DNA from: Pelagibacteraceae bacterium AG-337-G06
GTDB taxonomy: Bacteria > Pseudomonadota > Alphaproteobacteria > Pelagibacterales > AG-422-B15
Length of the DNA stretch: 64,000 nucleotides
Reading direction: 5' to 3'
Assembly: GCA_003282175.1 (NCBI GenBank)
Contig: QBZX01000001.1
Coordinates: forward strand, 32,615-96,614
A program made the position numbers and the translations under genes. The notes under the pieces were generated by a model, which had not been told where the DNA came from, did no database searches, and worked only from the letters and a program-made list of their open reading frames with translations. Of this stretch, positions 8,963 through 19,268 are shown in pieces. Each line of letters opens with the position of its first letter. The first letter of the stretch is position 1.

Positions 8963-10177
8963 ATGAAAAAAATAATATTCAGTTTCTTAGGGGTAATCTT
9001 AGCCTTAGGAATATTTTATGGTTGTGACAGACAGTCAGAACAGGCTTCAACAGACGAAATAAAAATAGGAGTAATTCTCGGTTTTACAGGACCTATTGAA
9101 TCCTTAACTCCGACAATGGCTAGTTCAGCAGAACTTGCAATGAAAGAAGTGAGTGACTCAGGACTTTTACTGGGTGGAGCAAGTGTCAGTTCAGTGCGTG
9201 CTGACTCTACTTGTGTAGACGCAGGTGCAGCTACTTCTGCAGCTGAAAGATTGGTTACTTCAGATAATGTTGCAGCAATAATGGGTGCGGATTGTTCAGG
9301 TGTGACTACGGCAATTGCAAATAATGTTGCAGTACCAAATGGGGTTACGATAATTTCTCCATCAGCAACTTCACCAGCTTTAACAGACATAGATGATAAG
9401 GGTTATTTCTTTAGAACAGCTCCTTCAGACGCGAGACAAGGACAAGTTTTAGCACAGGTTGTTATGGATAGAGGAATAAGTGAATTAGCGGTTACTTACA
9501 CTAATAATGACTATGGAAAAGGTTTATCAGATAGTTTTGTAAATGCATATAAAGCTATGGGAGGATCTGTAACAGCTGAGGTTCCTCATGAAGATGGAAA
9601 GGGAGATTACTCTGCTGAAGTTTCAACTCTTTCTGCATCAGGTGCAAAAGAGGTTGCTGTCTTGGGCTACGTCGACCAAGGTGGTAGAGGTATTATTCAA
9701 AGCTCAATGGAGACAGGTGCTTTCTCAAGATTTATCCTTGCAGATGGAATGATTGGAGACAGTCTCATAGAGAATGTTGATGGTGATCTCACAGGCACAT
9801 TTGGTACATTGCCGGGTTCAGAGTCTGAAGGTGCAAATATGTTTAAAGCAATGGCATCTTCAAATGGAATCCCAGGAGATGGACCTTTCGAACCTGAGTC
9901 TTATGATGCAGCTGCATTAATCATGCTAGCAATTCAGGCTGGAAATTCTGCAGATAGATCATCAATTGCGCAGAATGTAATGGGAGTGGCCAACGCTCCA
10001 GGAACTGAAATTTTTCCTGGTGAATTAGATAAAGCTCTTGAAATTCTTAGAGATGGTGGTGAAGTCAACTATCAAGGCGCAACAAATGTTGAGTTTTCTG
10101 ATGTTGGAGAGGCCTCTGGATCTTATAAAGAGTTAGAAATAGGAAATGGAGAATTCAATACTATTCAAGTTCGATAA
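8963..10177 (+). CDS. livK: ABC transporter substrate-binding lipoprotein, branched-chain amino acid type
   Basis: Lipobox-like FYGC; IKIGVILGFTGPIESLTP...; adjacent to LivFGHM genes. Confidence 0.85.
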   Translation: MKKIIFSFLGVILALGIFYGCDRQSEQASTDEIKIGVILGFTGPIESLTPTMASSAELAMKEVSDSGLLLGGASVSSVRADSTCVDAGAATSAAERLVTSDNVAAIMGADCSGVTTAIANNVAVPNGVTIISPSATSPALTDIDDKGYFFRTAPSDARQGQVLAQVVMDRGISELAVTYTNNDYGKGLSDSFVNAYKAMGGSVTAEVPHEDGKGDYSAEVSTLSASGAKEVAVLGYVDQGGRGIIQSSMETGAFSRFILADGMIGDSLIENVDGDLTGTFGTLPGSESEGANMFKAMASSNGIPGDGPFEPESYDAAALIMLAIQAGNSADRSSIAQNVMGVANAPGTEIFPGELDKALEILRDGGEVNYQGATNVEFSDVGEASGSYKELEIGNGEFNTIQVR

Positions 10178-10196
10178 TTTCTTACCATTTTAATTT

Positions 10197-10228
10197 AATA
10201 GGGGCCTTCTTTGGCCCCTATTTTTTTT
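10197..10228. terminator. Hairpin terminator between convergent livK and livM genes
   Basis: AATAGGGGCC-ttcttt-GGCCCCTATT then T8 on the + strand; contains the livM stop codon (10218-10220). Confidence 0.85.
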
Positions 10229-11588
10229 GTATTCTTTCAGGAATGACTCCTCTTGGCATAAACCTAAGTGCGAGTAAAAGTAAAAGACCCATGATAAATA
10301 AACGAAGGTGAGCTGCGCTTCCTAGTAGGTGCATTCTTATTGGATTGTCATATTCAAAGCCACTTGCTAGAAGATTCATAAATCCTATTGATAAAGGTTC
10401 TGCTTCAATCCAAATAAACCAGACAAAAAATCCACCAAATATTGATCCTAAATTATTCCCTGACCCCCCAACTATAACCATAAGCCAGATAATAAATGTA
10501 AATCTTAATGGCCTATAAGATCCTGGAGTAAATTGACCATCAAGCGTTGTAAGCATCGCTCCAGCAATTCCAATTATGGCTGAACCAATTATGAATATTT
10601 GTAAATGTTGCGCGAAAATATTTTTACCCATTGAGCTTGCAGCTTCTTCATTGTCTCGGATCGCTCTTAACATTCTTCCCCATGGAGAGTTAAGCGCAAG
10701 ATGACTTAGATAAAAAATTAATAAGAGAACTGATAAGAATAGACCTGCATAACATAATTTTACAAATACACCCGAACTAACAATAATTAAATCATTGAGC
10801 AGATCTTGCCTTGACGAAATTGTTTGCACACTATCCAGAGTTCCATAATTTATTCTTTCTACAAGATTGATGAACCATTCTGATTGTTGGAGCTCTATTT
10901 CATAAGGAACAGGTCGATCGAGTCCAGAAACATTCTTAACGCCTCTTGATAGCCAATCTTCATGTTTAACAATTGCTATCACAATTTCAGATATACCTAA
11001 TGTGGCTATTGCAAGATAGTCTGATCTAAGTCTTAAAGTTAGCCTTCCAATTACCCACGCAACTAATCCTGCTACAAATGCAGCAATGACCCATGAAAAA
11101 ACAATTGGTAGACCTAATCCTCCTAAAAAACCTGTCTTAGCAGGATTTATTGACTCAATAATATCAATAGATGGTCCATAGAAATTGTTTATTCCAAAAA
11201 TGGCAGCAATTATAATCAGAATAATTGATGTATTCCTAAATTGGGGGCTAGATATATTTCTGTAAGCAAACAAAATCAAAGTGATACTTAGAATTAAGAT
11301 AATTGCACTGATCAAAATACCTATGCCGGCTTTATCCCATGCTTCATAGACCGGATCATAAGAGACCAGTACTGCAGTAAGCCCTCCTAAAGCGGTGAAA
11401 CCCATTACTCCAGCATTAAATAGTCCGCCATATCCCCACTGCAAATTTACTCCAATAGCCATTATTGAAGAAATGAGACATAAATTAATTATACTCAGAG
11501 ATACAGACCACGATTGAGTAAAACCAACTAAAGCCAGCAGTATCCCCATAAAAGTAAATGCAAGAGGTGCTCTTAAATCATCTGTCAT
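10218..11588 (-). CDS. livM: Branched-chain amino acid ABC transporter permease
   Basis: LivM family membrane protein next to livH. Confidence 0.88.
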   Translation of the reverse strand: MTDDLRAPLAFTFMGILLALVGFTQSWSVSLSIINLCLISSIMAIGVNLQWGYGGLFNAGVMGFTALGGLTAVLVSYDPVYEAWDKAGIGILISAIILILSITLILFAYRNISSPQFRNTSIILIIIAAIFGINNFYGPSIDIIESINPAKTGFLGGLGLPIVFSWVIAAFVAGLVAWVIGRLTLRLRSDYLAIATLGISEIVIAIVKHEDWLSRGVKNVSGLDRPVPYEIELQQSEWFINLVERINYGTLDSVQTISSRQDLLNDLIIVSSGVFVKLCYAGLFLSVLLLIFYLSHLALNSPWGRMLRAIRDNEEAASSMGKNIFAQHLQIFIIGSAIIGIAGAMLTTLDGQFTPGSYRPLRFTFIIWLMVIVGGSGNNLGSIFGGFFVWFIWIEAEPLSIGFMNLLASGFEYDNPIRMHLLGSAAHLRLFIMGLLLLLALRFMPRGVIPERIQKK

Positions 11589-12604
11589 ATAATTTTACCT
11601 CTTACAATTCCTGTTGGACGAACAATCAATACAATCACTAAGATAATGAATGAAATTGCAAATTTATAATCTGTAGAGAGCACCTGCATTAAACCTGACG
11701 GCTCTAACCTTTCTGGTAATAAGTAAATGAAGAACTTTTTATATGCATAGGTTAATGTAATTTCAGAAAAAGCTATGACATATCCACCAATGACAGCACC
11801 AATAGGGGATCCTATACCGCCAACAATTGCTGCAGCGAACATTGGCAGTAACAAATTAAAATATGTAAATGGTTTGAAACTTTTGTCGAGTCCGTAAAGA
11901 ACACCCGCAGTCGTAATAAGTGCTGATGCAATAACCCAAGTAATTAAAACTACTCTTTCAGGATTTATTCCAGATAATAATGCAAGGTCCTCATTATTTG
12001 AATAGGCTCGCATTGACTTTCCCATTTTGGTCCGCTGAAGAAAATAAAATAAACTCACCATCGCGATGATAGCTACTATAAGAGTGATGAGCTGAGTGGA
12101 TTTAATTGTAAGTCCCTCAGAAAGTCCAAAGTAATCTTTGAAATCAAGAGCATGGATAATGAATTTTTCTCCATCAAAAAATTTTCTATCATTTGGACCA
12201 ATTATAAATCTTACAATCGCTTGTAAAATAAACATAACTCCCACTGATACAATCATTAGAACTATTGGTGGACTTTTTTTCTTTCGGTAGAAGCTATAAA
12301 CAGATCTATCTATTAAGAGACAAAAGAGTGCGGTTACTATAATTGCAAACGGAAGCGCTATTAGTGCAGTTGGTAAGATACCGCCAGTTATTCCTAAACT
12401 CTGCAAATACCACGTGAATAATATTGTTGTCATCGTTCCAAACGACATCCAGTCAGCTTGAGCAAAATTAGAAAATCTTAATACACCATATATTATTGTT
12501 AAGCTGAGAGTAGCTAAGGCAAGTTGGCTACCATAAGATAGAGCGGGGATAAGGACAAAATTTGATATAAGGACCAATGCATTTATTAATTCAAAATTTT
12601 CCAT
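11585..12604 (-). CDS. livH: Branched-chain amino acid ABC transporter permease
   Basis: LivH family membrane protein, overlaps livM by 4 bp. Confidence 0.88.
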   Translation of the reverse strand: MENFELINALVLISNFVLIPALSYGSQLALATLSLTIIYGVLRFSNFAQADWMSFGTMTTILFTWYLQSLGITGGILPTALIALPFAIIVTALFCLLIDRSVYSFYRKKKSPPIVLMIVSVGVMFILQAIVRFIIGPNDRKFFDGEKFIIHALDFKDYFGLSEGLTIKSTQLITLIVAIIAMVSLFYFLQRTKMGKSMRAYSNNEDLALLSGINPERVVLITWVIASALITTAGVLYGLDKSFKPFTYFNLLLPMFAAAIVGGIGSPIGAVIGGYVIAFSEITLTYAYKKFFIYLLPERLEPSGLMQVLSTDYKFAISFIILVIVLIVRPTGIVRGKII

Positions 12605-12605
12605 A

Positions 12606-13313
12606 TCAACCCCCTAAAAAACTCTTTCTGACTTCAGGATCAGCTAATAATTCATTCCCTTTACCATAAAATCTATTTTCGCCATTTACCAAAACATGAC
12701 CAAAATCTGCTATTTTTAGTGCTTGCTTGGCATTTTGCTCAACAATGACTACCGCGACACCCGTTTCTTTTATTTGGATAATTCGATCAAATATTTCATC
12801 CATTACAATTGGAGATACGCCTGCTGTCGGCTCATCTAGCATCAATACTTTAGGCTTAGTCATTAATGCCCGACTAACAGCAACTTGTTGCCTTTGACCA
12901 CCAGAAAGTTCTCCTGCAAGTTGACTACGTTTTTCTTTCATTGCTGGAAATAATTCGTATATCTCATCAATAGTTTTTTGTATGTTTCCATCCCTTAAAA
13001 ATCCACCCATCTCTAAATTTTCTTCTACAGTCAGTTCACTAAAAATATTCATCGATTGGGGAACAAAAGCAATTCCTGCTGCAACCCTTTTTTGAGGTGA
13101 AAGATTTGAAATATCATTTCCATCAAGGATAATATCCCCGCTCTTGAGATCTATCATGCCTAACATTGCTTTCATAGCAGTAGATTTGCCTGCACCATTT
13201 GGTCCCACAATCACGACTATTTCTTTTTCGTTGACCTCTATATTACAACTGTGAAGTATGTCCTCACCTCCATATCCACCGGTCATGTTCGTGCAACTTA
13301 AAAATTTGCTCAT
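12606..13313 (-). CDS. livF: ABC transporter ATP-binding protein
   Basis: GPNGAGKST Walker A, LSGGQRQQ signature; LivF type. Confidence 0.92.
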   Translation of the reverse strand: MSKFLSCTNMTGGYGGEDILHSCNIEVNEKEIVVIVGPNGAGKSTAMKAMLGMIDLKSGDIILDGNDISNLSPQKRVAAGIAFVPQSMNIFSELTVEENLEMGGFLRDGNIQKTIDEIYELFPAMKEKRSQLAGELSGGQRQQVAVSRALMTKPKVLMLDEPTAGVSPIVMDEIFDRIIQIKETGVAVVIVEQNAKQALKIADFGHVLVNGENRFYGKGNELLADPEVRKSFLGG

Positions 13314-14074
13314 GCTATCTGCCCTCGACCAAGATAGGCTTCTATAACTTTTTCATTTTTTTTGATTTCATCTATTCCTCCTTCAACGAGAACAGATCCT
13401 TCAGTCATCACAATCACTTTATCACAAAGTTTAGACAAAAAGTTCATGTCATGTTCAATCATAAAAAAAGTATAATTTTTTTCACAATTTAATTTTTTTA
13501 TTATATCTATTATGTCATTTAAAAGAGTTCTATTTACACCCGCACCAACTTCATCGAGTAATACAATTTTAGCATCGACCATCATTGTTCGACCTAATTC
13601 TAATAATTTTTTTTGTCCACCTGATAAATTACCTGCCAGTTCATAAGTTAAATGATCAAGCTTTAGAAAGTTTATTACCTCAAGAGCTTTTTCTTTAATT
13701 TCTTTTTCTTCATTTTCTATTCTTTTTCTCTGAAACCATGTATTTAAAATTTTTTCACCTGTCTGCATTGCAGGAACCACCATCAAATTTTCAAGTACAG
13801 TCATATTTGAAAATTCATGCGCCAATTGAAAGGTTCGTAATACACCTCTTTCAAATAGTTCGTGCGAAGGAAGGGATGTAATATCATGTTCTCCCAACAT
13901 GACTTTACCCATGGTTGGTTTGATATTGCCAGCTATGATGTTGAATAATGTTGTTTTTCCTGCTCCATTAGGTCCTATGAGACCAGTAATTTTTCCAGTC
14001 TCAATCTGCATGCTGGCTTTGTTAACAGCTTTGATCCCCCCAAAATTTACTGAAACATCTTTTATATTTAACAT
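13310..14074 (-). CDS. livG: ABC transporter ATP-binding protein
   Basis: GPNGAGKTT Walker A, LSGGQKKLLE; start moved to MLNIKDVSVNFGG. Confidence 0.9.
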   Translation of the reverse strand: MLNIKDVSVNFGGIKAVNKASMQIETGKITGLIGPNGAGKTTLFNIIAGNIKPTMGKVMLGEHDITSLPSHELFERGVLRTFQLAHEFSNMTVLENLMVVPAMQTGEKILNTWFQRKRIENEEKEIKEKALEVINFLKLDHLTYELAGNLSGGQKKLLELGRTMMVDAKIVLLDEVGAGVNRTLLNDIIDIIKKLNCEKNYTFFMIEHDMNFLSKLCDKVIVMTEGSVLVEGGIDEIKKNEKVIEAYLGRGQIA

Positions 14075-14078
14075 CTTT

Positions 14079-14978
14079 TTATCTGTTAGAAATATGATTG
14101 AGATACAACGCAAATAATATCATAGAGAGGGAAACTAGTACATTCACTCTTATGATTTCTCCCAGAAATATAACTCCAGAAAAATAAGCTATTAAAGGTA
14201 CTAAAAAATTAATTAGTGATAAAAAGACGGGTCCTCTTGTTTCAATTACTTTAAAAAAAAGTAAACTGGCTATCGCTGTAGCAAATACACCTTGTATTAA
14301 TAATGATACGACTGTTGACGAACTATAACTTTCGAGCCAGAAAGGCTGATAGAAAATAGAAAAGGGCAACATCAATAATGTTGCTGCAATTGTCACTCCA
14401 GTTGCAAGTGAAATAAAATTTATTTTTGGAACAAGTTTAGATATAACGGCATTTAATGCATAAGAACATGCACCAACTAATGCTGCAATTTGACTATAAA
14501 ATTCAATTTTATTATCACCCCCAAGCTGATTCAAATTTTCAAAACCAAAGAGTATAAGTAGGCCAAGAAAAGCTGTAATAAAACTAACCGATTTAAGTAA
14601 ATTAATTTTTTCATCTCTCAAAATAATTGCCGACAGCGCTAAGGTTATTAGTGGCATAGGGGACATGAGAACACCTGCTATACCTGCATCAATATTAATT
14701 TCCGCCGTTGAAATTAAAAAAAATGGAATTGCATTACCCAATGCTCCAATAACAAAATAAAAAAAAAGATAATTAATTCTTAATTGAAGTTTATTTCCTG
14801 TAAATCTCATATAGAAATAAAGTATTGTTGATGCCAAAATTAATCTTAGGAAAACATTATTAACGGGGCTTATTTCTAAGACTGCAATTTTAATAAACAG
14901 GAAGTTTACTCCCCAGATTAATGCTAATAAAAAAATGAATATATAGCTGATGACAATAGGTTGATTTATTTGTTTCAT
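14079..14978 (-). CDS. DMT (EamA) family transporter
   Basis: About 10 TM helices, EamA repeats. Confidence 0.85.
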   Translation of the reverse strand: MKQINQPIVISYIFIFLLALIWGVNFLFIKIAVLEISPVNNVFLRLILASTILYFYMRFTGNKLQLRINYLFFYFVIGALGNAIPFFLISTAEINIDAGIAGVLMSPMPLITLALSAIILRDEKINLLKSVSFITAFLGLLILFGFENLNQLGGDNKIEFYSQIAALVGACSYALNAVISKLVPKINFISLATGVTIAATLLMLPFSIFYQPFWLESYSSSTVVSLLIQGVFATAIASLLFFKVIETRGPVFLSLINFLVPLIAYFSGVIFLGEIIRVNVLVSLSMILFALYLNHISNR

Positions 14979-15031
14979 TTGATGTTCGAGAAAGGTATTA
15001 TTTAAAACTTTTAAAGTAAATGAGTAAATAA

Positions 15032-15634
15032 ATGAGAGTATTTATACTAATACTAATTAGTTTTTTTATATTATTCAGTTGCGCAAGTAAGCCACCTGCG
15101 AAACAAGAGAATATTTGCTCTATCTTTGAACAAAAATCCTCATGGTATAGATTGGCAAATAAATCATATGAAAAATGGGGTGCACCCATTCATGTTCAAA
15201 TGTCAATTTTAAGACAAGAATCTGCATTTCAAAATAGAATTAAGCCGGAGAGAACCAAGATTTTAGGTGTTATACCTTGGAAAAGAAAATCTAGTGCATT
15301 TGGTTACACTCAAGCAATTGACGCAACCTGGGATTGGTATAGAACTGAAAATAAGAAACCTTTAGCATCACGAGTTAATTTTGCAGATGCCATAGACTTT
15401 ACGGGTTGGTATATAAATAAGTCTAATAAAATTAATGGGATAAGCAAAAGTGATGCTTATAGCCAATATTTGGCATATCATGAAGGACACGGTGGGTACA
15501 AAAAAAAATCCTATAAAAATCAAAACTGGTTGATTGATGTTGCCAATAAAGTCAAACTTCGATCTGACAAGTATAGAAGCCAGCTCAGTGAGTGCGAACA
15601 TAAATTTAAGAAAAAGTTTCTTGGAATTTTTTAA
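15032..15634 (+). CDS. Lipoprotein with lytic-transglycosylase-like domain
   Basis: Lipobox FSCAS; MSILRQESAFQ, AFGYTQAIDATW, YLAYHEGHGGY motifs. Confidence 0.75.
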   Translation: MRVFILILISFFILFSCASKPPAKQENICSIFEQKSSWYRLANKSYEKWGAPIHVQMSILRQESAFQNRIKPERTKILGVIPWKRKSSAFGYTQAIDATWDWYRTENKKPLASRVNFADAIDFTGWYINKSNKINGISKSDAYSQYLAYHEGHGGYKKKSYKNQNWLIDVANKVKLRSDKYRSQLSECEHKFKKKFLGIF

Positions 15635-16632
15635 TGAGTAAAAATAAAAATTTAATTGCGGTCACCATGGGGGACCCGTCAGGTATTAGTACAGAAATAA
15701 CTATCAAAGCTTGGATAAAAAAAAATAAAAACCTAAGATTTTTTTTAATTCATGACCCAGTGTATGTAAGTAAAATTATAAGAAAAATGAAAGTAGGTTT
15801 AAAAGTTCAAATAATTAATGATCCTGCAGAGGTTTTAAGTGTAAATAAAAAATATTTACCAGTTATTCCTATAAAGATTGATGCAAAGACCCAGCTTGGT
15901 GAGAGAAATTATAGTAATGCTGGTGCAATATTGCAGTCAATTGACATGGCCATTGATTTTGCAAAACAAAAAGTAATCTCTGGAATTGTTACAAATCCAA
16001 TCAATAAAGAAGTTATTGCCAAAAAACTTATGAGATTTAAAGGGCATACAGAATACCTTGCAAAAAAAGATAAAAAATCAAATGAACTGATGTTTTTGCT
16101 AAATAAGAAAATGAAAGTTATTCCAGTTACAACACATATTGCGTTAAAAGATGTTGCAAAAAAAATAAATAAAAAAAATATTACTAAATCGATCCTCAAT
16201 GTTGACCAAACATTAAAAAAAGATTTTGGAGTTCGTAAACCCAAAATTGCCGTTAGTGGTCTCAATCCTCATTCGGGTGATGGGGGTATTTTAGGAAAAG
16301 AAGAGATCTTAAAAATAATTCCTGCTATTAATGAATGTAAGAAAAAAGGTATAAATGTTTCAGGGCCTTATCCTGCGGACTCATTGTTTAGAAATTCAAA
16401 TATTAAGAAATTTGATTCATTTATCTGCATGTATCATGACCAGGCTTTAATACCGATAAAGGTTGTTGACTTTGATAATACCGTTAATTACACAGCTGGA
16501 CTGTCCTTTGTAAGAACCAGTCCTGATCATGGAACAGGATTGGATATAGCAAAAAAGTTCGTTGCTTCATGTGATAGTTTGTTAACAGCTATTGGAATGG
16601 CCTTAAACATTGCTAAAAACAGAGGGTTATGA
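15634..16632 (+). CDS. pdxA: 4-hydroxythreonine-4-phosphate dehydrogenase
   Basis: TMGDPSGISTEI, GHTEYLA, MYHDQALIPIK motifs. Confidence 0.92.
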   Translation: MSKNKNLIAVTMGDPSGISTEITIKAWIKKNKNLRFFLIHDPVYVSKIIRKMKVGLKVQIINDPAEVLSVNKKYLPVIPIKIDAKTQLGERNYSNAGAILQSIDMAIDFAKQKVISGIVTNPINKEVIAKKLMRFKGHTEYLAKKDKKSNELMFLLNKKMKVIPVTTHIALKDVAKKINKKNITKSILNVDQTLKKDFGVRKPKIAVSGLNPHSGDGGILGKEEILKIIPAINECKKKGINVSGPYPADSLFRNSNIKKFDSFICMYHDQALIPIKVVDFDNTVNYTAGLSFVRTSPDHGTGLDIAKKFVASCDSLLTAIGMALNIAKNRGL

Positions 16633-17252
16633 CTCTCTCACTTTATCCAGCTTTCTTTATTTTTGCATTGATAATGGTTACAACGCCTGGACCCGCCAAT
16701 CTGCTGTTAATGAGTTCTGGAGCCCAGCACGGATTATATAAATCATTACCTTTTGTTGCGGGCGTTACTTTCGGAAAACTTTTTTTAACCATTGGGCTTG
16801 GATTTGGATTTTTGTCTTTATTAAATTCTAACCCATTTATAATTAACTTAATTAAAATTGCTGGAACAGGTTACATTTGCTGGTTGTCATATAAGATAAT
16901 GTTCCTAAACCTAAAGCCAACTTCTAAGACAGAATTAGAAAGTATACCCAACTTTTTTAATGGTCTTTTAGTGCATCCCCTCAATCCCAAAGGGTGGGCT
17001 ATGGTGATCGCCGCCTATACTCAATTCACTTCTTTTGGAAGTGCAAGCCTAACTTCAAACTGGGCACTTGAAGTTTTAATTATAGCTTCAACATTCTTTT
17101 TAATACAATCAGTTTCCCACTCAGTATGGTGTTGGGCAGGAAGTCTCATTTTTAATTTTTTGAATCAAAAAAATCTTTTGCGTCAATCCATAGTTATTAT
17201 TTTAGCTGTGCTAACAGTAGGTACTGTTATTTATAGTAACTTTTTTATCTAA
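16629..17252 (+). CDS. LysE family translocator
   Basis: TPGPANLLLMSSG and LNPKGW motifs. Confidence 0.9.
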   Translation: MTLSLYPAFFIFALIMVTTPGPANLLLMSSGAQHGLYKSLPFVAGVTFGKLFLTIGLGFGFLSLLNSNPFIINLIKIAGTGYICWLSYKIMFLNLKPTSKTELESIPNFFNGLLVHPLNPKGWAMVIAAYTQFTSFGSASLTSNWALEVLIIASTFFLIQSVSHSVWCWAGSLIFNFLNQKNLLRQSIVIILAVLTVGTVIYSNFFI

Positions 17253-18009
17253 TTTTTTTTAAACTATTTTTTTCCACGGACTCACTAAAGCTTGCAAATA
17301 ACTTTTTGGAAAAATCATCAGTGGTCGCAGAATATTCAGGATGCCACTGTACGCCAAAAAAATATCCACTATAACCAGACAAACTGATTGCCTCTACTGT
17401 CTCATCTTTAGCAACTCCTTCAGCAACTAATTCGTTTGCTAATTCGTCAATTCCTTGTGTATGTAATGAATTTACCTCGATCGTCGGAGTGCCTGCTAAT
17501 TTTTCAAATTTACCATTTTCTTTAAAATATACTTCATGCTGTTTAGAAAATTGTATATCAGGATCATCAGACTCTGGGCATCGATGATCCATTCTGCCTG
17601 GTACCTCATGAATATCTGCAAACAGTGAACCTCCCATGGCAACATTAACTTCTTGAAAACCTCTGCATATTGCAAGCATAGGGATCTCATTTTGAAATAT
17701 AAAATCAATCATTGGCAGTACTGTCTTATCTCTGTCAATATCTAATGGTTCAACAATTTTATCTTTATTATAAAATTCTGGATAAACATTTGAAAGGCTG
17801 CCAGTTAATAAAACTCCATCAAATTTACGAAGTGTGTCTCTATAATCTACACTTGATCCAAATGCAGGAAGTATAACCGGTATACAGCTGGTAGCTTCAG
17901 AAACAGCTTTAATATAATTAGTTCCAGATGCGTGATAAGTTCGGTGCAACTCCTCTTTCTTAATTACATCTGCAAAAACTGCAATAAGTGGCTTATTTTG
18001 GGTGTCCAT
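17245..18009 (-). CDS. Gamma-glutamyl-gamma-aminobutyrate hydrolase family (PuuD-like class I amidotransferase)
   Basis: AICRGFQEVNVAMGGSL and GVQWHPE motifs. Confidence 0.9.
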   Translation of the reverse strand: MDTQNKPLIAVFADVIKKEELHRTYHASGTNYIKAVSEATSCIPVILPAFGSSVDYRDTLRKFDGVLLTGSLSNVYPEFYNKDKIVEPLDIDRDKTVLPMIDFIFQNEIPMLAICRGFQEVNVAMGGSLFADIHEVPGRMDHRCPESDDPDIQFSKQHEVYFKENGKFEKLAGTPTIEVNSLHTQGIDELANELVAEGVAKDETVEAISLSGYSGYFFGVQWHPEYSATTDDFSKKLFASFSESVEKNSLKKIR

Positions 18010-18058
18010 AAAAGAAATTAGTTTACTAGTATTACTATAATATCATATAACAATTTTA

Positions 18059-19264
18059 ATGGTTATTAATATTCAAAATAAAGAAACTGAAATAAAATCT
18101 CTTTCTGCTTGGGATGATGTTCTTAATTTAGATGATCAGCTTTCAGCTGAAGAAAAAATATTACAATCAACAGTGCGAGCATACTGTAAAGAAAAATTGC
18201 TCCCAAGAATAATTGATGACAATAGAAATGAGAATTTTAGCAGGGAAATCTTTACTGAAATGGGAGAACTAGGACTTCTAGGATCGTACTTAGATGGCTA
18301 TGGATGTGCGGGAAGTAATTATGTCTCTTACGGACTAATTACTCGTGAGATAGAAAAAATCGACAGTGCATACCGATCTATAATGTCAGTGCAAACAAGC
18401 CTGGTAATGTACCCTATACATAAATTTGGAAGCAATGAACAAAAAGAACATTATCTACCGAAACTAGCAAAAGGAGAATTGATAGGTAGTTTTGGATTAA
18501 CCGAACCTGATGCTGGAAGTGATCCAGGCGCCATGAAAACGAAAGCAGTAAAAGTAAAAGGTGGATATGAACTAAATGGAACAAAAACATGGATCAGTAA
18601 TGCGCCTCATGCTGATGTGATAATTATTTGGGCCAAGGATGAAGAAAATGTAATTAGAGGTTTCATTGTTGATAGAGAGTCAAAAGGTCTCTCCACTCCG
18701 AAGATTGAAGGAAAATTATCGCTAAGGGCATCGGCAACAGGACAAGTAATTATGGAAAATGTATTTTGCCCTGAAGATAAAATTTTACCTAAAACAACAG
18801 GTTTAAGTGGACCTTTTCAATGTTTAAATAGTGCCCGTTATGGAATTTCATGGGGTGCAATTGGAGCAGCTGAATTTTGTCTGGCGACTGCAAGGCAATA
18901 TGCTCTAGATAGAAAAATGTTTGGAAAGCCAATTGCCGGGACACAATTGGTTCAGTCTAAATTAGTAGATATGCAAACGGAAATTGCATTAGGGTTAGAG
19001 GCTGCATTAAGAGTCGGACGCCTTATGGATAAAGGGCAATCTGATAGCAATATGGTAAGCTTAATTAAAAGAAATAATGTTTCTAAAAGTTTGGATATAT
19101 GTCGTAACGCCAGAGATATTTTAGGGGGCAACGGTATTTCAGATGAGTATCATGTCATGAGACATATGGTTAACTTAGAAACTGTAAAAACCTATGAAGG
19201 AACTCACGATGTTCACACATTGATAATGGGACGGAATTTAACAGGTATTCAGGCATTTAAATAA
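18059..19264 (+). CDS. Acyl-CoA dehydrogenase, glutaryl-CoA dehydrogenase-like
   Basis: [29 protein letters not shown]; GcdH-like overall. Confidence 0.85.
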   Translation: MVINIQNKETEIKSLSAWDDVLNLDDQLSAEEKILQSTVRAYCKEKLLPRIIDDNRNENFSREIFTEMGELGLLGSYLDGYGCAGSNYVSYGLITREIEKIDSAYRSIMSVQTSLVMYPIHKFGSNEQKEHYLPKLAKGELIGSFGLTEPDAGSDPGAMKTKAVKVKGGYELNGTKTWISNAPHADVIIIWAKDEENVIRGFIVDRESKGLSTPKIEGKLSLRASATGQVIMENVFCPEDKILPKTTGLSGPFQCLNSARYGISWGAIGAAEFCLATARQYALDRKMFGKPIAGTQLVQSKLVDMQTEIALGLEAALRVGRLMDKGQSDSNMVSLIKRNNVSKSLDICRNARDILGGNGISDEYHVMRHMVNLETVKTYEGTHDVHTLIMGRNLTGIQAFK

Positions 19265-19268
19265 AATT

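Noticed and set aside
9016-9390. 124-aa - strand ORF
   Set aside because: Antisense shadow of the livK-like gene.
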